A stretch of 64,000 nt of DNA from an uncultured Clostridia bacterium (GTDB lineage Bacteria > Bacillota > Clostridia > Oscillospirales > Acutalibacteraceae): assembly GCA_946500295.1 (NCBI GenBank), contig CAMMVF010000011.1, positions 1 to 64,000 on the forward strand. Reading direction: 5' to 3'. The notes under the pieces were generated by a model that worked only from the letters and a program-made list of their open reading frames with translations, did not search any database and was not told the DNA's origin. A program made the translations under genes and the position numbers. Below are positions 58,901 to 64,000 of this stretch, one piece after another; within the stretch, counting starts at the first letter, position 1; the number at the start of each line of letters is the position of its first letter.

Positions 58901-59512
58901 GTAAATGTCGGCGCCATTGAGGAATACAAAGAGGTTTCTGAACGCTACAAGTTCCTAAGTGAGCAAGTTCGGGATGTCGAAAAATCACGAAGTGAGATTT
59001 TGCGCTTGATAAACGACCTCACTAAGCAGATGCAGGAGCTGTTTGTAGAGAGGTTTGACAGCATCAATAAAAACTTCCAAGCTACTTTTAAGGAGCTATT
59101 TGGGGGCGGAGAGGCAAGCCTAGAGCTGTCAAATCCCGAGGATATTCTCCAAAGCGGTATTGATATTAATGTTCATCCGCCCGGAAAAATAGTAGTTCAC
59201 CTTGAGGCTCTTTCGGGCGGAGAAAAAGCCCTGGTTGCAATCGCACTATATTTTGCTATAATGAAGGTAAGACCTGCGCCTTTTTGCGTTATGGATGAGA
59301 TTGAGGCGGCATTGGATGACGTTAACGTCTATCGCTTTGCTTCCTATCTCAGAAATATGAATGACGCTATCCAGTTCATTTTAATTACGCACAGAAGGGG
59401 AACAATGGAGGAGGCGGATGTCCTCTATGGAGTTACAATGCAGGATAAGGGCGTGTCGAAGCTTTTGGAAATGCACTCCTCAGAAATAGCTCAGACGCCC
59501 GGCATAAATTAA
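55943..59512 (+). CDS. smc: Chromosome segregation protein SMC
   Basis: 1189 residues, GTG start. N-terminal Walker A GPNGSGKSN (about 31-39) with FKTFPDKT before it, two long coiled coils (about 170-500 and 670-1000), a hinge (about 515-665; GPVSRVI... GGSLTGGS), and C-terminal signature LSGGEKAL and Walker B CVMDEIEAALDD. Core of the condensin that organises and segregates the chromosome. ScpA/ScpB are not adjacent. Confidence 0.97.
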   Translation: MLLKSLEIQGFKTFPDKTKLSFDRGITAVVGPNGSGKSNISDAIRWVLGEQSPKSLRCSKMEDVVFNGTDRRKKLGYAEVTLTIDNSDRALEFDKDEIAVTRRYYRSGDSEYLINKAAVRLKDIHELFMDTGLGRDGYSMIGQGKIDSIVASKSEDRREIFEEAAGISRYRYRKLEAERKLKNAEDNLLRLRDIVTELEERVEPLRKQSEKAQAFLEYSQEKKEIEIALWLDTLEKSAGVLREHEEKIEIARSQNGLAEQELEKISEQIEQLYLKGCEYAVKIDSVRAEVSALEDQVSEKRSFISVAENNIFHNNENIKRIEGEIDLLDSSYHNLKNDIEQKTKEVNAKNTELDTLKQRLSQLTDKLGQLNLISGENSQQMQQLSLSMTELTAKAADIRVTQMTSTASAAENDEKITSLELEVKNLENSCNELLSMLKDYESKSAEYANKLESLTNSSSGFELKLQNKRSKLEQTKSTGDKLSLDVMENRRRIKLLEDLEKNLEGFNHSVKTVMKSSERGQLTGIHGPVSRVIQVPKQYTVAIETALGAAMQNIVTSTENDAKAAIAHLKRLDGGRCTFLPMTTIKGRQLNETGLEKFSGFIGIAQHLCTCNSEYNGILSSLLGRIVVAQDLDSAVKIAKAYSYRFKIVTLDGQVVNAGGSLTGGSLARKSGLLSRVSEIKSLKQLDTELTQKHQQSQQEIAKLAAELKNDEAKLNVVKSEIAQLKEKKIRLEAEMTACKNELANENKALSQRKSELDLRTENALSLQSNAQSAAQELERINAEIERLEAKTKDIAGTGEKYTKQREEISNEIQQINLERVSVTKDIEALNAEIHLAKNTGITQSARKNSLTAEIDHLNEKNKSINLQLDDLNSAIDETTEKINLKNNQISSLGEERMNFEKSTSELRKLEKEKLNEKELSGRELARLEERKLNLKKQYDDITSKLWEEYELTRREAEQLVKPLEDIAAARKRLNELKGKIKALGSVNVGAIEEYKEVSERYKFLSEQVRDVEKSRSEILRLINDLTKQMQELFVERFDSINKNFQATFKELFGGGEASLELSNPEDILQSGIDINVHPPGKIVVHLEALSGGEKALVAIALYFAIMKVRPAPFCVMDEIEAALDDVNVYRFASYLRNMNDAIQFILITHRRGTMEEADVLYGVTMQDKGVSKLLEMHSSEIAQTPGIN

Positions 59513-59529
59513 GCAAAGGAATGAGTAAA

Positions 59530-60450
59530 ATGGGATTATTCAGTAAGATAAAGCAGGGGCTAAAAAAAACCAGGGACAGTGTAGTCGGGCAAATCGACTC
59601 TATGCTCAAGTCATTCACAAAGATTGACGATGAGCTTTTCGAGGAGCTTGAGGAACTTCTTGTTATGGGTGACGTAGGTGTAGCTACAGCCACCAAGATA
59701 ACCGATGAACTGAAAAAAAAGGTAAAAAAACAAGGTGTTAAAGATCCTCAGGAGATTTATACCTTGCTTGAACAGACAGTAGCTGAAATGCTCAGAGGCG
59801 GTGAGGAACTCAGCCTCAACACAAAGCCCTCTGTAATTTTGGTAATCGGAGTAAACGGAGTTGGAAAAACAACTACTATCGGCAAGCTTGCCAATAATTT
59901 AAGACTTCAGGGCAAAAAAGTAATCCTTGCCGCTGCCGATACCTTCCGTGCTGCTGCGATAGAACAGCTTGAAATATGGGCGGACCGCTGCTCGTGCGAT
60001 ATTGTTAAACAGAGCGAAGGTTCAGACCCGGCGGCAGTAGTCTTTGACGCTATTTCGGCGGCAAAGGCGAGAGGAGCTGATGTGATTATCTGTGACACAG
60101 CAGGAAGGCTTCACAATAAAAAATATTTGATGGACGAGCTTTCAAAAATCAGCAGAATTATCGACCGCGAACTGCCCGACGCAGATAAGGAATACCTCCT
60201 TGTGCTTGACGCAACAACGGGACAAAATGCCGTAAATCAAGCCAGAGAGTTCAAAAACGCTGCAGGCATAACCGGTATAGTTTTGACAAAGCTTGACGGC
60301 ACAGCCAAGGGCGGAGTGGTGCTTTCAATCAAAGAGGAGCTTGATGTTCCGGTAAAATACATCGGCGTTGGTGAGCAGATAGATGATTTGCAGCCGTTTA
60401 ACAGCGACGAATTTGCAAAGGCTCTGTTTACTAGAGATGACAAGGAGTAA
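59530..60450 (+). CDS. ftsY: Signal recognition particle receptor FtsY
   Basis: 306 residues from ATG 59530 (AAAGGA at 59514-59519; an ATG at 59521 is too close). Short N-domain without the long acidic A-domain, as in many Firmicutes, then the G-domain: [32 protein letters not shown]. Docks SRP-bound ribosomes at the membrane. Confidence 0.97.
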   Translation: MGLFSKIKQGLKKTRDSVVGQIDSMLKSFTKIDDELFEELEELLVMGDVGVATATKITDELKKKVKKQGVKDPQEIYTLLEQTVAEMLRGGEELSLNTKPSVILVIGVNGVGKTTTIGKLANNLRLQGKKVILAAADTFRAAAIEQLEIWADRCSCDIVKQSEGSDPAAVVFDAISAAKARGADVIICDTAGRLHNKKYLMDELSKISRIIDRELPDADKEYLLVLDATTGQNAVNQAREFKNAAGITGIVLTKLDGTAKGGVVLSIKEELDVPVKYIGVGEQIDDLQPFNSDEFAKALFTRDDKE

Positions 60451-60452
60451 AA

Positions 60453-61046
60453 ATGAAAAGCTTTATAATCGCTTCCAACAATCCTCACAAGGTTGAGGAG
60501 CTTGACAGAATATTAAATCCCCTAGGAATAAAATCAGTTACAGCAAAGGACGCCGGTATCAATTTGAGTGAAGTCGAGGAAACAGGTGAGACCTTTGCAG
60601 AAAATGCGAGATTAAAGGCACAGGCGGCTTATAAAATCAGCGGTATGCCCGCCGTAGCCGATGATTCGGGCTTGATGGTGGACGCGCTCGGCGGTGCGCC
60701 TGGTGTGTACTCCGCTCGCTACGCAGGTGAAAATGCAACCGACGCGGATAGAATTTCTAAGCTCTTGACAGAGCTTAAAGACGTACCCGAAAACGAGCGC
60801 ACAGCTGCCTTTGTATCCTCAATCTGCTGTATTCTTGAAGACGGAAGCATGATAGAGGTCAGCGGACGCTGCAACGGAAAAATCGCATTTGAGCCTGTTG
60901 GCGAGGGCGGATTCGGTTATGACCCGGTATTTGTAGTCGCAGACGGCAGGAGCTTTGCTCAGCTCACAGCTGAGGAAAAGGATAAAATCAGCCACAGGGG
61001 TAATGCGCTCAGAGCTTTAAAAGCGGAGCTTGAAAAATATTATTAA
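60453..61046 (+). CDS. rdgB: dITP/XTP pyrophosphatase (RdgB/HAM1)
   Basis: 197 residues. N-terminal ASNNPHKVEEL, the ADDSGLMVDALGGAPGVYSARYAG core (about 68-91), and C-terminal FGYDPVF and SHRGNAL. Removes non-canonical purine triphosphates. Starts 2 bp after ftsY. Confidence 0.96.
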   Translation: MKSFIIASNNPHKVEELDRILNPLGIKSVTAKDAGINLSEVEETGETFAENARLKAQAAYKISGMPAVADDSGLMVDALGGAPGVYSARYAGENATDADRISKLLTELKDVPENERTAAFVSSICCILEDGSMIEVSGRCNGKIAFEPVGEGGFGYDPVFVVADGRSFAQLTAEEKDKISHRGNALRALKAELEKYY

Positions 61047-61073
61047 GTAATTTATATTGAAATGAGGAACACT

Positions 61074-61388
61074 ATGTTGACAAGTAAACAAAGGGCGTAT
61101 CTCCGCTCTCTGGCAGCAAAGGAAGATACTATACTCATGGTCGGCAAGGGCGGCATGAGCGGTCAAATTATTAAGCAGGCAGAGGATGCCCTCAAAAAAA
61201 GGGAGCTTATAAAGGGAAAGGTGCTCGAGAGCGCAGGAACAACACCCAGAGAAATAGCTGATGAGATCTCGTCAGCAATTAAAGCCGAGGTGGTTCAGGT
61301 GATAGGCACTAAGTTTGTGCTTTATAAGCGAAATGAAAAAGAGCCAAAAATCGAGCTGCCCAAGTCAAAGGCTAAAAACAAAGCGTGA
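61074..61388 (+). CDS. yhbY: YhbY-family RNA-binding protein
   Basis: 104 residues from ATG 61074 (GAGGA just upstream). CRM-type domain with LTSKQRAYLRSLA, the VGKGG GxxG-like loop and an ELIKGKVL strand; basic tail. Associates with ribosome precursors. Overlaps or touches nadD. Confidence 0.93.
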   Translation: MLTSKQRAYLRSLAAKEDTILMVGKGGMSGQIIKQAEDALKKRELIKGKVLESAGTTPREIADEISSAIKAEVVQVIGTKFVLYKRNEKEPKIELPKSKAKNKA

Positions 61389-61390
61389 GT

Positions 61391-61990
61391 ATGAAAAAAA
61401 TTGCCATGTTTGGCGGCAGCTTTAATCCTCCGCATTTGGGTCATTTTCAGTTGGCGGAAACGGTCATACAGGAACTTGAGCTGGACGCCCTGCTTCTTAT
61501 TCCGGTTTTTATCCCTCCTCATAAAGCAGGAGATTACATGGTATCCCCGGAGCACAGACTTGCTATGTGTCGTATTTTTGAACGATACGATCCGAGAATT
61601 AAAACCAGCGATATTGAAATATCCAGAGGGGGAAGCAGCTACACGGTTGATACCCTGTGCAGGCTAAAAGATATTTATCCTGACTCAAAGCTCTATTTAA
61701 TAGTTGGAGCGGATATGTATATGACATTGCAAAGCTGGAAAGATCCGGAGAAAATATGTGAGCTTGCCACTGTCTGTACAGTTTCCAGAAACGCTGACGA
61801 TGTCGAAATGCTTACGAATCACAGCAGATTTTTAAGACGCTTTAACTGTGAAAGTGTGATTATTCCCGACAGCGTAATTCCCGTTTCATCAACGCAGGTA
61901 AGAAACAGCGTGAAATCCGGTAAACAAATAGACAGCTTGGTTTTACCGGAGGTGTGGGAGTATATCCGCACTCATGGGCTTTATATATAG
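61391..61990 (+). CDS. nadD: Nicotinate-nucleotide adenylyltransferase
   Basis: 199 residues. FGGSFNPPHLGHF (about 6-18) contains the HxGH motif, and ISSTxxR appears as VSSTQVRNSV near the C-terminus. Makes NaAD from NaMN. The start could also be GTG 61385, which overlaps the yhbY stop (GTGA). Confidence 0.95.
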   Translation: MKKIAMFGGSFNPPHLGHFQLAETVIQELELDALLLIPVFIPPHKAGDYMVSPEHRLAMCRIFERYDPRIKTSDIEISRGGSSYTVDTLCRLKDIYPDSKLYLIVGADMYMTLQSWKDPEKICELATVCTVSRNADDVEMLTNHSRFLRRFNCESVIIPDSVIPVSSTQVRNSVKSGKQIDSLVLPEVWEYIRTHGLYI

Positions 61991-62029
61991 CCCTATATCG
62001 CACGTAAATCAATGCCAGGAGGCGTTTAT

Positions 62030-62599
62030 ATGAATATCAAGGAATACAAAAAAATAATAAAACCAAGGATGAGCGAGGCCAGATACGAACATAGTATAAA
62101 TGTCGCCAGTGAAGCTGTGAAGCTTGCCGAGCTTTATGGAGCTGACAAGGATAAGGCTGAAATCGCTGGAATTCTCCATGACGTTACCAAGGAAACACCA
62201 AATGAGGAGCAGTTGCAAATAATGGAGAAAAATGGTATAATACTCACCAAATTGCAGCTAAGCTCTCCCAAGCTCTGGCATTCTCTGTCAGGCGCTGCCT
62301 ATATAAACAGCGAACTTGGGATTGAGGATGAGGATATTCTCAACGCCGTGCGATATCACACTTCGGGCAGAGCGGGTATGAGCACTCTCGAGAAGATAAT
62401 CTTTGTCGCTGACTTCACAAGCGCAGAGAGGGATTATGACGGAATTGAGACGATTAGGGAAAAGTCCCGAAGAAGTCTGGAGGAAGCGATGCACTTTGGA
62501 CTCTCCTTTACCCTTGTTGATTTGGTAAAACGTGGCAGGGCAATCGACCCTAACGCAGTTGAATGTTATAATGATATTATAATAAACTATAATTTTTGA
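62030..62599 (+). CDS. yqeK: YqeK-like HD-domain hydrolase
   Basis: 189 residues from ATG 62030 (AGGAGG at 62017-62022). HD motifs: YEHSINVA, GILHDVTKE, and RYHTSGRAGMS. In Firmicutes YqeK hydrolyses diadenosine tetraphosphate symmetrically. The nadD-yqeK-rsfS order is conserved in Firmicutes. Confidence 0.94.
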   Translation: MNIKEYKKIIKPRMSEARYEHSINVASEAVKLAELYGADKDKAEIAGILHDVTKETPNEEQLQIMEKNGIILTKLQLSSPKLWHSLSGAAYINSELGIEDEDILNAVRYHTSGRAGMSTLEKIIFVADFTSAERDYDGIETIREKSRRSLEEAMHFGLSFTLVDLVKRGRAIDPNAVECYNDIIINYNF

Positions 62600-62609
62600 G
62601 GTGAATAAT

Positions 62610-62969
62610 TTGACATCTTTAGAAACAGCCAAGCTCGCCGCTATGGCGCTTGACAGCAAAAAGGGTCTTGATATAAAGATCATCGAAATAGACAGTGTTT
62701 CTATTCTGGCGGATTACATGGTTATCGCAGCAGGTACGAACAGTACCCAAATTAAGGCGCTCGCTGAGGAAGTGGAGTATCAGCTTGATCAAGCCGGCGT
62801 TTCTGTCAGCCATATTGAGGGACACCGCAACGACAGCTGGATTTTGCTCGATTACGTCGATGTAATTGTCCATGTCTTTTCGGAAGAAGCCAGAGAGTTT
62901 TATGACCTTGAAAGACTGTGGAAGGACGGCATAGAGCTGGATATTTCTGATATTTTGAAGGAAAACTGA
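62610..62969 (+). CDS. rsfS: Ribosomal silencing factor RsfS
   Basis: 119 residues; TTG start at 62610 chosen because GAGGTG (62597-62602) is correctly spaced; a GTG at 62601 would overlap it. DYMVIAAGTNSTQIKALA, EGHRNDSWILLDY and HVFSEEAREFYDLERLW are diagnostic. Binds L14 and blocks subunit joining when nutrients are short. Confidence 0.95.
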   Translation: MTSLETAKLAAMALDSKKGLDIKIIEIDSVSILADYMVIAAGTNSTQIKALAEEVEYQLDQAGVSVSHIEGHRNDSWILLDYVDVIVHVFSEEAREFYDLERLWKDGIELDISDILKEN

Positions 62970-62991
62970 TATATAATTCGGAGGGATAGCT

Positions 62992-64000
62992 TTGAAATAC
63001 GATCATAAATCAATTGAGCCTAAATGGCAAAAGGCGTGGGAAGAAGCAGGGGTGTTTCACGCTGAGCAAAACAGTGACAAGGAAAAGTTTTATGCGTTGA
63101 TTGAATTTCCTTACCCGTCCGGGCAGGGACTTCACGTAGGTCATCCCAGACCCTATACGGCGCTTGATACAGTAGCCAGAAAGCGCAGACTTCAAGGCTA
63201 CAACGTACTGTATCCTATTGGCTGGGACGCCTTCGGCTTGCCAACTGAGAACTACGCAATAAAAAATCATATTCATCCTGAGATAGTTACCAAGAAAAAC
63301 ATAGCCCATTTCAAAGAGCAGATCCAATCTCTCGGTATTTCCTTTGATTGGACAAGGGAGATAAATACAACCGATCCAAGCTACTACAAGTGGACGCAGT
63401 GGATATTCCTTCAGCTTTTGAAAAAGGGACTTGCCTATAAAAAGGAAATGGCGGTAAACTGGTGCACCTCTTGCAAGTGCGTACTTGCAAATGAGGAGGT
63501 TGTAAACGGCGTTTGCGAGCGATGTGGCAGTGAGGTCGTCAGAAAGGTAAAGTCTCAGTGGATGTTAAAAATCACTGCCTATGCCGACAGATTGATTGAT
63601 GATCTCGATTTGGTTGACTACCCCGAAAGAGTGAAAGCGCAGCAGAAAAACTGGATTGGTCGCTCTACCGGAGCAGAGGTTGACTTCACAGCTTCTACAG
63701 GGGACAAGCTTACAATCTACACCACCCGACCAGATACTCTTTTTGGTGCTACTTATATGGTTATCTCTCCCGAGCATCCGCTTTTGGAAAAGTGGAGCGG
63801 AGTACTCGAAAATATGGATGAGATAAGAGCGTACCAGCAGCAAGCTGCCAAAAAGTCCGATTTTGAGCGCACAGAGGTCGCTAAGGATAAGACCGGAGTA
63901 AAGCTCAAAGGCGTTACTGCTACAAACCCCGTAAACGGCAAGGAAATTCCAATCTTTATTTCAGACTATGTACTTATTTCCTATGGTACGGGCGCTATTA
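62992..64000 (+). CDS. leuS: Leucyl-tRNA synthetase (3' end outside window)
   Basis: The first 336 codons are visible; the gene runs off the right edge. TTG start at 62992 follows GGAGGG (62980-62985). The HIGH motif reads HVGH in [16 protein letters not shown] (about 39-54), with [10 protein letters not shown] after it, a zinc-like C-x2-C pair (CTSC...CERC) and the start of the editing domain ([11 protein letters not shown]). No T-box precedes it; it is transcribed with rsfS. Confidence 0.96.
   Translation, partial: MKYDHKSIEPKWQKAWEEAGVFHAEQNSDKEKFYALIEFPYPSGQGLHVGHPRPYTALDTVARKRRLQGYNVLYPIGWDAFGLPTENYAIKNHIHPEIVTKKNIAHFKEQIQSLGISFDWTREINTTDPSYYKWTQWIFLQLLKKGLAYKKEMAVNWCTSCKCVLANEEVVNGVCERCGSEVVRKVKSQWMLKITAYADRLIDDLDLVDYPERVKAQQKNWIGRSTGAEVDFTASTGDKLTIYTTRPDTLFGATYMVISPEHPLLEKWSGVLENMDEIRAYQQQAAKKSDFERTEVAKDKTGVKLKGVTATNPVNGKEIPIFISDYVLISYGTGAI

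Noticed and set aside
62970-62991. T-box in front of leuS
   Set aside because: The gap is only 22 bp, too short for a T-box leader.

Overview
This 64 kb window looks like a chromosomal segment of an endospore-forming, anaerobic Clostridia-class Firmicute, most plausibly Oscillospiraceae/Ruminococcus-like. The evidence is a complete eight-gene spoIIIA operon, spoVT, a T-box in front of alaS, a Firmicutes-type infC-rpmI-rplT operon with an AUU-start infC, a plsX-rnc-smc-ftsY block, formate-THF ligase, a transcarboxylase-type gene set and a cohesin-like surface protein. Almost every gene reads on the + strand. The only minus-strand features I support are the tRNAs (with two tRNA remnants) and one XRE regulator. 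No rRNA, CRISPR array or insertion sequence was seen.

Layout. 1-1577: the right end of an integrative element (C-terminus of a ParB-like protein and a tyrosine integrase) abutting an intact tRNA-Ser(CGA). 1653-2568: a minus-strand tRNA cluster (Ser-UGA, Ser-GCU, Arg-CCU, Ser-CGA). Between Arg and the intact Ser(CGA) lie two broken 5' halves of tRNA-Ser(CGA), about 200 bp apart, each with its own pair of GGAaAGAAC direct repeats. This looks like a stack of old attachment sites. 2673-7565: spoIIIAA-AH behind a SigE-like promoter. 7735-9174: two small membrane proteins and spoVT. 9346-11085: a zinc-ribbon/pseudokinase/PASTA protein. 11166-18725: a sugar epimerase-like gene, XRE regulator, histidine phosphatase, leuB, fhs, tsaE-tsaB-rpiB, bracketed by two copies of a structured intergenic repeat (a third, shorter copy lies at 39354). 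18783-19519: a TetR regulator with a palindromic operator inside its own promoter. 19835-29473: a seven-gene cluster that appears to make and transfer an unusual CMP-activated acidic sugar. It has a NeuA-like cytidylyltransferase, a DRE-TIM pyruvate-type aldolase fused to an MptE-like domain, two paralogous sialyltransferase-superfamily-like proteins, an active-looking and a decayed HAD/COG5610-like protein, and a HAD phosphatase, with no NeuB-type synthase, flippase or polymerase.

29549-34048: birA-bioY-bioB-bioD-bioA under a BirA operator. 34079-39303: a frameshifted GNAT pseudogene, a membrane-anchored cohesin-like protein, a surface metallophosphoesterase with an SPKTG tail, and a YibE/F protein. 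39501-42663: a small DUF4250 gene starting with TTG, then T-box and alaS. 43161-46327: a 12S/1.3S/5S-like biotin transcarboxylase set, which would use the biotin made or imported upstream. 46393-47744: infC-rpmI-rplT with leader attenuator. 47768-64000: a long housekeeping run (TrmH-like methyltransferase, dprA, topA, trmFO, plsX, rnc, radical SAM, smc, ftsY, rdgB, yhbY, nadD, yqeK, rsfS, leuS), the last gene cut by the window edge.

The best candidates for something undescribed are the NeuB-less CMP-sugar cluster (19835-29473), the tRNA-Ser attachment-site stack (1544-2132), and the structured repeat family (11166, 18521, 39354).
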